DNA of 64,000 nt from Anaerolineae bacterium (lineage in GTDB: Bacteria > Chloroflexota > Anaerolineae > Aggregatilineales > JAFGMM01). Of this stretch, positions 7,778-16,598 are shown in pieces. The stretch's first letter is position 1, and every line of letters starts with the position of its first letter. The stretch lies in assembly GCA_027494055.1 (NCBI GenBank), contig JAOSJO010000026.1, positions 191,094 through 255,093 of the forward strand, read 5' to 3'. The position numbers and the translations under genes were made by a program. The notes beneath the pieces are model-generated. The model saw nothing but the letters and a program-made list of their open reading frames with translations. It was not told where the DNA came from and did no database searches.

Positions 7778-10711
7778 ATGATGGTTCATAACGACAACGA
7801 AGAAGTCGCGGGTCCCGGCCACACGACCGAGCGGCGCAAACCCCTTGGGCAAGCGCTCACCGAATACGCCCTCATCCTGGCGCTGATCGTGATCGGCCTG
7901 ATCGTGATTCTGGCGATCACCGGTCCGGCGATTGGCAACATATTCTCCAACACGGTGTACACGCTGCTCAACGCCGAGGAGCCGCGCGAGACCCTGAGTC
8001 CGGAGGAGTTCTGGGCCACGGTCACGGCGATCTGGCTGGTCACGCCCGGCGTGACCCCGTTCGAGACGTATACGCCGGCCCCTGCGACCTACACGCCTTC
8101 GCCTACGCCTTCGCCGACAGTCACGCCCACGGTGCTTTCGCCAACGCCGCCCGACACCGAGACCCCCGGCCCCAGCCCAACGCCTGAGGATATGGTCTTC
8201 ACGTTGCCCTGGGACGATGACGGCGAGAGCGGCACCACCTCGCGCGATTACTTCATCGCCCCCGACACCGACCCGATGTGCGGCTGGGGCATCACAACCG
8301 AGCGCTTCCGGTCCGTCTCCCATGCCTGGTCCGACAGCCCCGACGGCTACTACATTCACGACTCGAACTGCGTGCTGGAGTTCCGGGGCGTGATCGACCT
8401 GACGGAGGCGATTGACCCTGAACTCACCTTCTGGGATAGCTGGCACCTGGTCCAGTATGACCGCGCCTACGTGGAGGTCCAGGAAGAGGGCACGACGACC
8501 TGGACCAACGTCGCGGCCGCTGAGAGCGGCTCGCTGCACTTCAACTCGACCAACCTGACCTTCACGTATGAGCGCATCAGCCTGGCGGACTTCATCGGCC
8601 AGCAGATCCGGCTGCGCTTCCGCCTGGACGCCACAAACAATGTCGCGGTGGGCGATGGTTGGTACATTGACGACATCGCGCTCCGCGAGGCCGACTTCCA
8701 GGTTTTCACCCTCCCCTTCATCGATGATGTTGAGGGCACGGCGCAGTGCCCGGCGGACGGGTCGTGCTGGATCGCCGGCGGCTCCTGGGCGATTTCCAGC
8801 GAGCAGGTGCACAGAGGGAACGCCGCGTGGTCGGACAGCCCTGGCGCGAACTACCAGCATGGCACCAACTCCTCCCTCATGCTCAACGGCGAGGTCGATC
8901 TGAGCGGGACGATTCGTCCTGAAATGCGGTTCTGGAACCGCTGGCATCTGCGACCCTACGACCACGCCTACGTCGAGATCGCGACGGAGAGCAACAACTG
9001 GACGGTGGTGCTGGACCATTACAACAACGCCAACCTGGCGTGGACGCGCGAGTCCATCGACCTGACTCCCTACATCGGCGAACGTATTCGCCTCCGCTTC
9101 CGCCTGGACGCGACCAACAACTCCTCCACCGGCGACGGCTGGTGGATCGACGACATCGAGATTACCGAGGCGGCCACGCCCGTCATCACGCTCCCGTGGT
9201 CTGATGACATGGAGGCCGGCAATGCGTGGTGGGTGCCAGAAGGCACGTGGGCGCTCTCCGGCGAGCAGACGCATTCGGGCGGCGCGGCGTGGTCCGACAG
9301 CCCAGGCGGCGACTATGTCCACGGCACGAATTCCTCGCTGATCCTCGACGCGATTGTCAGCCTTGAGGGCACGGCGCACCCGGAACTGGTCTTCTGGGAT
9401 CGCTACAACCTGCGCGCCTATGACCGCGCGTATGTGGACATCTCTCTGGACGACGGCGCGTCGTGGAACCCGATCCCGACCTGGAACCACTACTACGAAA
9501 CTAACCTGAGCTGGACGCGCCAGGTCGTGGACCTGAGTCCGTATGCCGGCCTCAACGTGCGGCTGCGGTTCAGGATGGACGCGCGGTCGCACACACAGGT
9601 CGGCGACGGCTGGTGGATCGACGATGTTGAGCTGCGCGAGCACGTGGAGACCATCATCACCCTGCCGTGGTGCGATGACTTCGAGACGGGCACGACGCCG
9701 CAGTGTAACGACGCGCGCGACTTCTCGGCATTCTGGACGCCCGGCGGCCAGTGGGCGTTGACCTCTGTAGGCCCGGCGCAGGCGGGCGGGGACTGCCGGT
9801 CGGGCAACGCCTGCTGGACGGACAGCCCTGGCGCCAACTACGAACACCTTTCCAATGCCACGCTGGAGCTTGACGCCCTCATCGACCTGAGCGGCACGAC
9901 CAACCCGATGCTCTACTTCTGGCACGCCTACAACCTCCGGGCCTATGACACCGGCTGGGTCGAGGTCTCCAACAACAACGGCATCAGTTGGACGCGCGCG
10001 GATGCGGCGCATGGCACCGACCGCGTCTACTACAGTACGAACATGATCTGGACGCGCCAGCAGATCAGTCTGTTGGCATGGCGCGACCAGCAGATCATGA
10101 TCCGCTTCCGCCTCGACGCGCGCGACAACACACAGACTGGCGACGGCTGGTGGATCGACGATATCAGCGTGGTCGATTACACGCCGCGCGTCTACACCCT
10201 GCCCTTCCTCGACGAGGCGGAGCCGGGCTTCTTGCCGAACTGGGTCGTTGAAGGCACCTGGGCCATGGGCAACTACGGCGTCGGCGGGGGCGGGGGCGCA
10301 TGCAACAACCCGCTCTGCCAGCCCTCAGAGTGGACCTACGACGACAGCCCGATGGCGAATTACGCACACCCCACCGCGTCCTCGATGACCCTGGACGGCG
10401 TGGTTGACCTGAGCGGTACGACCCACCCCGTCCTGACCGTCTGGGCGATCTACAACCTCGGCAGTGGCGACCACGTCAGGATTCAGGTTTCGGTCGATGG
10501 CGGCTATGTCTGGCTGGACCCGCCCACGCCGCCAGGCTCCCTCAGCCTGCACATGTATGGCGGCGCTGACACCACGTGGCGGCAGCACGCGGGTGACCTG
10601 ACCAACTACGTGAGCTTTGGGCAGGTCGGCTTGCGCCTGCATCTGGATGCGCGCACTGACTGGCAGACGGGACTGGGCGTGAACCTGGACCGCATCGAGA
10701 TCGCTGACTGA
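7778..10711 (+). CDS. Giant Flp/TadE-pilin-like surface protein with five beta-sandwich repeats
   Basis: 977 residues. Residues 20-70 carry a class III (Flp/Tad-type) prepilin region: basic ERRKPLGQALTEYALILALI followed by a 20-residue hydrophobic helix. After a Thr/Pro linker (about 90-140) there are five repeats of about 160-170 residues. Each begins like TLPW-x-DD-x-E, passes through AWSDSPG-x-NY-x-H, and ends like IRLRFRLDA...GDGWWIDDIE, a MAM/jelly-roll-like pattern resembling secreted adhesion or immune-inhibitor-A modules. I infer a surface-exposed pilin-anchored adhesin. No tad secretion genes are nearby. The start has AAGGGGG upstream. Confidence 0.75.
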   Translation: MMVHNDNEEVAGPGHTTERRKPLGQALTEYALILALIVIGLIVILAITGPAIGNIFSNTVYTLLNAEEPRETLSPEEFWATVTAIWLVTPGVTPFETYTPAPATYTPSPTPSPTVTPTVLSPTPPDTETPGPSPTPEDMVFTLPWDDDGESGTTSRDYFIAPDTDPMCGWGITTERFRSVSHAWSDSPDGYYIHDSNCVLEFRGVIDLTEAIDPELTFWDSWHLVQYDRAYVEVQEEGTTTWTNVAAAESGSLHFNSTNLTFTYERISLADFIGQQIRLRFRLDATNNVAVGDGWYIDDIALREADFQVFTLPFIDDVEGTAQCPADGSCWIAGGSWAISSEQVHRGNAAWSDSPGANYQHGTNSSLMLNGEVDLSGTIRPEMRFWNRWHLRPYDHAYVEIATESNNWTVVLDHYNNANLAWTRESIDLTPYIGERIRLRFRLDATNNSSTGDGWWIDDIEITEAATPVITLPWSDDMEAGNAWWVPEGTWALSGEQTHSGGAAWSDSPGGDYVHGTNSSLILDAIVSLEGTAHPELVFWDRYNLRAYDRAYVDISLDDGASWNPIPTWNHYYETNLSWTRQVVDLSPYAGLNVRLRFRMDARSHTQVGDGWWIDDVELREHVETIITLPWCDDFETGTTPQCNDARDFSAFWTPGGQWALTSVGPAQAGGDCRSGNACWTDSPGANYEHLSNATLELDALIDLSGTTNPMLYFWHAYNLRAYDTGWVEVSNNNGISWTRADAAHGTDRVYYSTNMIWTRQQISLLAWRDQQIMIRFRLDARDNTQTGDGWWIDDISVVDYTPRVYTLPFLDEAEPGFLPNWVVEGTWAMGNYGVGGGGGACNNPLCQPSEWTYDDSPMANYAHPTASSMTLDGVVDLSGTTHPVLTVWAIYNLGSGDHVRIQVSVDGGYVWLDPPTPPGSLSLHMYGGADTTWRQHAGDLTNYVSFGQVGLRLHLDARTDWQTGLGVNLDRIEIAD

Positions 10712-10734
10712 CCCGGTTGGTTCCGCGAAGCCGC

Positions 10735-10763
10735 GAGGGGGCAGCCTTTGAGGGCTGCCCCTC
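10735..10763 (+). terminator. Rho-independent terminator after the pilin-like gene
   Basis: Stem gaggggcagcc / ggctgcccctc with a 7-nt loop, followed by ttctgttt, 24 bp after the stop codon. Confidence 0.85.
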
Positions 10764-11024
10764 TTCTGTTTGCCGTCTCGTTGCGTGCGACGCGCGTTTT
10801 TTAGGGAGTCTTTCACACTTTTGATGTCGTTCCTCCGGTACAATTGAATCGATAAATTGAGAGATTCTTGGATCAGTATCAAGTATTTGCTTTTTTAGGA
10901 AGTTCTTTAGATCTGCATTGGCGCACATATGTTACAATTCACGTGTCATCAAGGCGGAACGTGAAAGGCAGCGAAGTTGACACTTCCAACGATTAGCACC
11001 GTGAATCATTCGATAGGGACTCTT

Positions 11025-11729
11025 ATGGCACAAGATCGACTGCGCATCCTGGCTATTGATGACGACGCGGAGTTCCTGGGCATCATCGAGCGCATGTTGC
11101 TGCGCAACGGCTATGAGGTAATCAAGGCTTTGTCCGGCGCGGAGGGCCTGCGCCTGGCGTACAGTATGCAGCCGCACGCCATCCTGCTCGACGTGATGAT
11201 GCCCAGCTACGACGGGTTCGAGGTGTGCAAGCGCCTGCGCGAGATGACCGACACCTGCATCATTTTCATCACGGCAAAGGGCCGCACCGAGGACATCGTC
11301 CGCGGCCTGAGCCTGGGCGCTGACGACTACATCACGAAGCCCTTCCGCATGGAGGAGCTGGCGTCGCGCCTGTCGGCGTGTCTGCGCCGCACGTCCGGGG
11401 TCCAGGCCAGCCGCGTGCCGGTGGCGCTGGGCGACGGCGACAGCCTCATCCTTGACAAGTCGCGCCGGCAGGTCGTCGTCCGGGGCAACGCGGTGCACCT
11501 GACGCAGAAAGAATTCGAGTTGCTGGAATACCTCGTCCAACATGCCGGGCGCGTGCTTCCCAAAGACGCGATCCTCTCCCAGATTTGGGGCGCGGAGTAC
11601 ATCGGCGACACCGACCTGCTCAAGCAATTCATCTACCGGCTGCGCCGCAAGCTGGAGATTGACCCACGGAAGCCGAAATACATCCAGACTGTGCGCGGCG
11701 TGGGTTACTCCTTCGAGTCGATGGGATGA
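11025..11729 (+). CDS. OmpR/PhoB-family response regulator
   Basis: 234 residues. A complete receiver domain (acidic triad DDD at 12-14, phospho-acceptor Asp56 in LLDVMMP, conserved Thr in FITAKG and Lys in TKPF) is followed by an OmpR-type winged-helix DNA-binding domain (LTQKEFELLEYLVQHAGRVLPKD ... VRGVGYSFE). It should be a phosphorylation-controlled transcription factor. No sensor kinase gene is adjacent, so it is an orphan here. I choose the ATG at 11025 (aggga upstream) over a TTG 48 bp earlier. It is followed by its own terminator, so it is not in the same operon as the next regulator. Confidence 0.92.
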   Translation: MAQDRLRILAIDDDAEFLGIIERMLLRNGYEVIKALSGAEGLRLAYSMQPHAILLDVMMPSYDGFEVCKRLREMTDTCIIFITAKGRTEDIVRGLSLGADDYITKPFRMEELASRLSACLRRTSGVQASRVPVALGDGDSLILDKSRRQVVVRGNAVHLTQKEFELLEYLVQHAGRVLPKDAILSQIWGAEYIGDTDLLKQFIYRLRRKLEIDPRKPKYIQTVRGVGYSFESMG

Positions 11730-11757
11730 GACGCCGCCGCCCGGTTTCACGCAGACA

Positions 11758-11791
11758 GGCCAGGCGCTCCCCCCCGCCTGGCCTTGTTTTT
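11758..11791 (+). terminator. Rho-independent terminator
   Basis: Stem ggccaggcg / cgcctggcc with an 8-nt C-rich loop and the tail ttgttttt, shortly after the first response regulator. Confidence 0.9.
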
Positions 11792-11847
11792 GTGTATGAT
11801 CGGTGCGGTGGGTTAACATGCTGAGGAGATATTCACCTTCTGTTTAC

Positions 11848-11878
11848 CTATGTGATACCGTCCGGTGCTATCACATAG
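11848..11878. promoter_or_regulatory. Perfect 10-bp inverted repeat at the start of the regulator-ACP operon
   Basis: ctatgtgata and tatcacatag are exact reverse complements separated by 11 nt and end 3 nt before the likely start codon at 11882. This may be an operator for a dimeric regulator (possibly the gene's own product) or an mRNA hairpin that hides the start. Confidence 0.6.
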
Positions 11879-11881
11879 TTG

Positions 11882-12682
11882 ATGAAGTTTCAGCACGTGT
11901 CTCTGTCCTACGAGCGATCGATGGTCAACCATAACGAAATCCGGGACCGAAGGTGGGAGATCCTCATAATCAGCAGCGACCACGGCGCGATTCGCGACCT
12001 TCAGGAACCGCTGTTGCAGCAGGGCTATCAGACCCGCGTTGCGACATCGGAGTGGTCCGGCCTGGCGCTTGCCAACAGCGCGCGCCCCGACATCATCGTC
12101 CTCGATGTCGCATCGAGAGATTACAACGGGTGGGAGCTGTGTGGCCGCCTGCGCGAACTCGTCACCGAGCCGATCTTGCTGGTCTCCGACGGCGTCACGG
12201 ACCGCGACATCGTCCGGAGTATCCGCATGGGGGCGGACATCTGCATGTCCAAGCCGGTCCATCCTCTGGAGTTTCTGGCGCGCATCCAGTCGCTGCTGCG
12301 GCCCGCGCTGCGGCAACACCAGGCCGGCGTCGAGCGTCCTGCAACGCAGACTTACTTCACGCTCGACCCGGTCAACAGCACCGTGACGTTTGAGGGGCGC
12401 ACGGTGCACCTCACCACGACGGAGATGCGCCTGTTTTCCTACCTGGCGAGCCGGTGCAATATGGTGGTCCCACAGGAAGAGTTGCTGGAGGCGGTCTGGG
12501 GTCTGCGCGGTCGGAAGGGCAAGGGCAACCTGCACCTCTACATCGGTCGCCTGCGCCAGAAGCTGGAAGAAGACCCCCAGTCGCCCCGGTACATCCACAC
12601 CAACTGGGGCGTGGGGTACTGGATCAGCGCCGCGCCGATCCCAAGCAATGGACACAGCGACGGGGCTGAAACCTCATCGTAG
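11882..12682 (+). CDS. Atypical OmpR-type response regulator with degenerate receiver
   Basis: About 266 residues. The receiver (about 20-145) keeps the acceptor-like Asp in VLDVAS and the Lys in SKPV, but the usual acidic pair after beta-1 is replaced by ISSD and the switch Thr is Ser (LVSDG). The C-terminal half is a normal OmpR winged helix (LTTTEMRLFSYLASRCNMVVPQEELLEAVWG, NWGVGYWI). It may therefore work without classical phosphorylation. The start is uncertain (ATG 11882, or ATG 11921; neither has a clear Shine-Dalgarno). Its stop is only 23 bp before the acyl carrier protein, so it probably heads and controls that operon. Confidence 0.85.
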   Translation: MKFQHVSLSYERSMVNHNEIRDRRWEILIISSDHGAIRDLQEPLLQQGYQTRVATSEWSGLALANSARPDIIVLDVASRDYNGWELCGRLRELVTEPILLVSDGVTDRDIVRSIRMGADICMSKPVHPLEFLARIQSLLRPALRQHQAGVERPATQTYFTLDPVNSTVTFEGRTVHLTTTEMRLFSYLASRCNMVVPQEELLEAVWGLRGRKGKGNLHLYIGRLRQKLEEDPQSPRYIHTNWGVGYWISAAPIPSNGHSDGAETSS

Positions 12683-12705
12683 TCACATCACTGCAGGAGA
12701 TAGCT

Positions 12706-12957
12706 ATGTCTGTAAAAGAACAGATCCGCCAGTTCATCGTGAATGAATTCCTCTTCGGGCAAAATGGGACGTTGGAAGACAGCGCCTCGCTGCTTGACGC
12801 CGGTATCCTCGACTCGATGGGCGTGCTCCAGACGCTCTTCTACCTGGAGGAGACCTTCGGCATCCAGGTTGAGGATGATGAGGTCATGCCCGACAACATC
12901 GACAGCATCGACAACCTCGCGAACTTCGTCGCCCGCAAGCAAAACGTCCCGGCCTGA
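12706..12957 (+). CDS. Acyl carrier protein (phosphopantetheine-binding)
   Basis: 83 residues with the carrier-protein fold. The 4'-phosphopantetheine site is LLDAGILDSMGVLQT, where the Ser of DSMG is the predicted attachment residue. A strong gcaggaga Shine-Dalgarno precedes the ATG. It is clearly a dedicated carrier rather than the fatty-acid-synthase AcpP, because it lies in an operon with an AMP-forming ligase and an AsnB-type amidotransferase and not with fab genes. It should hold an acyl or aminoacyl thioester made by the neighbouring ligase. Confidence 0.85.
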   Translation: MSVKEQIRQFIVNEFLFGQNGTLEDSASLLDAGILDSMGVLQTLFYLEETFGIQVEDDEVMPDNIDSIDNLANFVARKQNVPA

Positions 12958-13013
12958 ACCCACGGCGGGCGGCATCCTGCCCCCACGGTGAGGGGTCAAA
13001 GGGGCTGAACACA

Positions 13014-14555
13014 ATGAACGTTGCCGATTACCTTCTGGCGCACGCCGCGCCAGAGAAAATCGCGCTGATTACCGAGCAGGAAACGTACACCTACGCTGAC
13101 GTGATCGCAGCGGCGGACGGCATGGCGCGCACGCTGCGCGACCTGGGCGTGCAGAAGGGTGATCGCGTCGGCATCTTCGCGGACAACTCGCTGTTCTGGG
13201 TCGCCAGCTACATTGGCGTTCTGAAGGCGGGCGCGGTGGCGCTCCCCTTCTATCCCACGCTTGAACCGGAGCAGTTCGCCGCGCTGATCGCGCTCACCGA
13301 GCCGGTCGCGTTCTGCGTCACCGAACGCTACCTGCGCAAGTACGCGGGCCAGTATCCCGAAGGCGTCGCCCTGATCGTCGAGAGCGACGACGTGGCGGCG
13401 CGGCACGGGGGCCGGTTCCGCGTGGCCGTGCACCGGCCCGGCGGCCCGGTGGAGAGCAAGCCGGTGGACGACCGCGCCGACCTCGCGGCGCTGATGTTCA
13501 CCTCCGGCTCGACGGGCACGCCGCGCGCCGTGATGGTCTCGCACCGCAACATCATCGCCAACACCGACTCGATCATCGCCTACCTGGAACTCGACGCGGA
13601 TGAGCGCATCATGGACGTGCTGCCGTTCTACTACTGCTTCGGCACGTCGCTGCTGCACACGCACTTCCGCGTTGGCGGCTCGGTCGTGGTCAACAACCGT
13701 TTCGCCTTCCCCAAGCTGGTGCTCGACCAGATGGAAGAGACCGGGTGCACCGGCATCGCTGGCGTGCCCAGCACCTACCAGATTCTGCTGCGCAACTCCA
13801 ACTTCCCGGAGCGCACCTTCCCCAAGCTGCGCAAGATACAGCAGGCCGGTGGCAAGCTGCCCAACGTGTTCATTGAGGAACTCCGGCGTGCCCACCCCTA
13901 CGCCGACTACTACCTGATGTACGGCCAGACCGAGGCCACGGCGCGCCTCTCCTACCTGCCGCCGCAACTGCTGGACACCAAGCTCGGTTCCATTGGCCGT
14001 GGGATGCCTGGCGTTGACCTGCAGGTCCTCGATCAAGAGGGCAACCCCGTCCCGCCCGGCGTCACCGGCGAGATCGTGGCGCGCGGCGACAACATCACCC
14101 TGGGCTACTGGCGCGACCTCAAAGCGACCGCGCAGAGCTTCCGCGACGGCGCGCTGTGGACCGGCGACCTGGCGCAGGTGGACGGGGACGGGTTCATCTT
14201 CGTGGTGGACCGGGCGAAGGACTTCATCAAGCCGTCGGGCCACCGCGTCGGCAGCAAGCAGATCGAGAACCACCTCGTGGAACTGCCCGAAGTCGTCGAG
14301 GCCGCCGTCATCGGCGTGCCGGACGACGTGATGGGCGAGGCGGTCATGGCCTTCATCGTGCTGCGCCGGGGCGCGGACATCGATGTCGAGGACGTGATGG
14401 CGCACTGCAAGCGCGTGATGGCGCCGTACATGGTGCCCAGGGAGATCGTCGTGCTCAACGCCCTGCCGAAGAACGCCTCCGGCAAGGTCGACAAGACCGC
14501 GCTCAAGGACCCCGAATTCGCGACCAGACTCAAGCCCGTGGCCGCCCGCACCTAG
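13014..14555 (+). CDS. AMP-forming acyl-CoA synthetase / acyl-ACP ligase
   Basis: 513 residues, ANL superfamily. The motifs are intact: the P-loop-like LMFTSGSTGTPRAVMVSHRN, YGQTEATARLSY, LWTGDLAQVDGDGF, the hinge DRAKDFIKPSGHRV and the C-terminal catalytic Lys in LPKNASGKVDKTAL. It activates a carboxylic acid as an acyl-adenylate and transfers it to a thiol. It sits 56 bp after the carrier protein, so I infer it loads that carrier. The substrate cannot be read from the sequence. Confidence 0.88.
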   Translation: MNVADYLLAHAAPEKIALITEQETYTYADVIAAADGMARTLRDLGVQKGDRVGIFADNSLFWVASYIGVLKAGAVALPFYPTLEPEQFAALIALTEPVAFCVTERYLRKYAGQYPEGVALIVESDDVAARHGGRFRVAVHRPGGPVESKPVDDRADLAALMFTSGSTGTPRAVMVSHRNIIANTDSIIAYLELDADERIMDVLPFYYCFGTSLLHTHFRVGGSVVVNNRFAFPKLVLDQMEETGCTGIAGVPSTYQILLRNSNFPERTFPKLRKIQQAGGKLPNVFIEELRRAHPYADYYLMYGQTEATARLSYLPPQLLDTKLGSIGRGMPGVDLQVLDQEGNPVPPGVTGEIVARGDNITLGYWRDLKATAQSFRDGALWTGDLAQVDGDGFIFVVDRAKDFIKPSGHRVGSKQIENHLVELPEVVEAAVIGVPDDVMGEAVMAFIVLRRGADIDVEDVMAHCKRVMAPYMVPREIVVLNALPKNASGKVDKTALKDPEFATRLKPVAART

Positions 14556-14581
14556 GGCGGTAGCGTGATGAGGATAAGCTA

Positions 14582-16561
14582 ATGTGCGGAATCGTCGGCG
14601 TTTACAACCTGCGCACAGGCCAGCCTGTCCGCCAGGTGGACCTGGACAACATGCTCGCCATGCTGCGCCATCGTGGCCCGGACGAGATGGGCACCTACCT
14701 GGACGCGCCCAGAGTCGGCCTCGGCAACGCGCGGCTGGCGATCATCGACCTGAGCAGCGGCCAGCAGCCGATCTCGAATGAAACGGAGACGGTCTGGATC
14801 GTCTACAACGGCGAGGCGTTCAACTATGTCGAGCTGATGGCCGACCTCAAGGCGCGTGGGCACGACTTCGCCACCGCCTCCGACACCGAGGTCGTTGTGC
14901 ACCTGTACGAGGAGAACGGCCCGGACTGCGTGGCGCAGCTCAACGGGCAGTTTGGCTTTGCGCTCTGGGACAGCCGCGACGACAGCCTCATGCTGGCGCG
15001 CGACCGGGTGGGCATCCGCCCCGTGTTCTACACGGTCGCCGACGGCCAGTTGATCTTCGCGTCGGAGATCAAGGCGATTGCGGCGCACCCGGCGGTTAGC
15101 CTGGAGCTTGACCCGGTCGCGCTCGACCAAGTGTTTACGTTCTGGTCCACGCTTGGCAGCCGGACCGCGTTCAAAGATATCTATGCGCTGCCGCCCGGCC
15201 ACGTCCTGGTGGCGCGCGACGGCGAGATTGCGGTCAGGCCGTACTGGTCGCTGCGCTTCCCGGAGGCGGGCGCGGTCGAGGACCGCCCGCTCGCGGACTG
15301 GATCGACGAGTTCCACCACCTGCTGCGTGACGCGGTGGAGCTGCGCTTCCTGCGCTCGGACGTGACCGTCGCCGCCTACCTCAGCGGCGGGATCGACTCG
15401 TCCGCAACGACGGCGTACATCAAGCAGTTCACGGACCGCGACCTGCACACGTTCTCCATCACGTTCGCCGACCCGGACTACGACGAGAGCGCGTACCAGT
15501 ACGAGATGGCGGACTTCTTCGGCACGGAGCACCACATCGTCCGCGCGACCAACCCGGAGATCGGCGCGGCGTTCCCGGAGGCGGTGTGGCACGCCGAGAC
15601 GCCCATCCTCCGCACCGCGCCCGCGCCGATGTACCTGCTCAGCCGCTTGGTGCGCGAGCACGGCATCAAGGTCGTCGTCACGGGCGAGGGCGCGGACGAG
15701 GTGCTGGCCGGCTACGACATCTTCAAAGAGGACGCAATCCGCCGCTTCTGGGCCAGAGACCCCGACTCGCAGATGCGGCCGGCGCTGCTGCGCCGGCTGT
15801 ACCCCTACATCCCGGCCTTCCAGCGCGGCGGCGGTCTGATGGCGACGTTCTTCAAGCAAGGCCTGACCGACACCGGCGACCCGCTCTACTCGCACCTGCT
15901 GCGGTGGAGCAACGGGACGCGCCTCAAGCGGCTGTTCTCGCCCGACCTGATCGCGCAGATCGGCGCGCGCGACACGGTGGGCGAGGTGCGCGGGATGCTC
16001 CCGCCGGGCTTCGACGCCTGGGCGCCGCTGTCCAGGGCGCAGTGGCTCGAGACCACGATCTTCATGAGCCAGTACCTGCTCGCCGCGCAGGGCGACCGCC
16101 CCGCGATGGCGAACTCGGTCGAGGGGCGCTTCCCATTCCTCGACTACCGCCTGATCGAGTTCGCGGCGCGCGTGCCGCCGAAGTATAAGCTCAACGGCCT
16201 CACGGAGAAGTTCCTGCTCAAGCGCGCCGTGCGCGACATGCTGCCGGCCCCGGTTGTCAAGCGGTACAAGCAGGCCTACCGCGCGCCCATCCGCGCGTGT
16301 TTCTTCGGCGCCGACGCGCCCGCGTGGGTGCGCGAGACGCTCGCGCCCGCCGCCGTGGACGAGGCCGGCTACTTCCTGCCCGCCGCCGTCGAGGGCCTGG
16401 CGCGCAAGGCAGAGCGCGGCGAACTCAGCGAGACCGACGGCATGGCGTTGGTCGGCGTGCTCAGCACGCAGTTGATCTACCAACAATACTGCCAGTCGCG
16501 GCCCACGCCGGACACGAGCAACCTCCCCTGGCGGAAGCGCATCGTGGCCGAGCCGGCGTAG
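14582..16561 (+). CDS. asnB: Asparagine synthetase (glutamine-hydrolysing) family amidotransferase
   Basis: 659 residues. The class II glutaminase domain starts with the catalytic Cys2 (MCGIVGVYNL) and contains HRGPDEMG, RLAIIDLS and YNGEAFNY. The synthetase domain has the ATP-pyrophosphatase loop AYLSGGIDSSATTAY and TGEGADEVLAGYDIF. Cellular AsnB makes asparagine, but paralogues in biosynthetic clusters form other amides. Placement between an ACP/ligase pair and a NadE-like gene favours such a special role. The start has gaggataa upstream and lies 26 bp after the ligase. Confidence 0.88.
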   Translation: MCGIVGVYNLRTGQPVRQVDLDNMLAMLRHRGPDEMGTYLDAPRVGLGNARLAIIDLSSGQQPISNETETVWIVYNGEAFNYVELMADLKARGHDFATASDTEVVVHLYEENGPDCVAQLNGQFGFALWDSRDDSLMLARDRVGIRPVFYTVADGQLIFASEIKAIAAHPAVSLELDPVALDQVFTFWSTLGSRTAFKDIYALPPGHVLVARDGEIAVRPYWSLRFPEAGAVEDRPLADWIDEFHHLLRDAVELRFLRSDVTVAAYLSGGIDSSATTAYIKQFTDRDLHTFSITFADPDYDESAYQYEMADFFGTEHHIVRATNPEIGAAFPEAVWHAETPILRTAPAPMYLLSRLVREHGIKVVVTGEGADEVLAGYDIFKEDAIRRFWARDPDSQMRPALLRRLYPYIPAFQRGGGLMATFFKQGLTDTGDPLYSHLLRWSNGTRLKRLFSPDLIAQIGARDTVGEVRGMLPPGFDAWAPLSRAQWLETTIFMSQYLLAAQGDRPAMANSVEGRFPFLDYRLIEFAARVPPKYKLNGLTEKFLLKRAVRDMLPAPVVKRYKQAYRAPIRACFFGADAPAWVRETLAPAAVDEAGYFLPAAVEGLARKAERGELSETDGMALVGVLSTQLIYQQYCQSRPTPDTSNLPWRKRIVAEPA

Positions 16562-16598
16562 CGCGCCTGGAATCAATCCACCGAGAAAGAAGCGAAAC

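Noticed and set aside
7559..10012. 817-codon minus-strand frame opposite the pilin-like gene
   Set aside because: Shadow of a repetitive GC-rich gene; its product has no recognisable domain, and the plus-strand protein has clear repeats.
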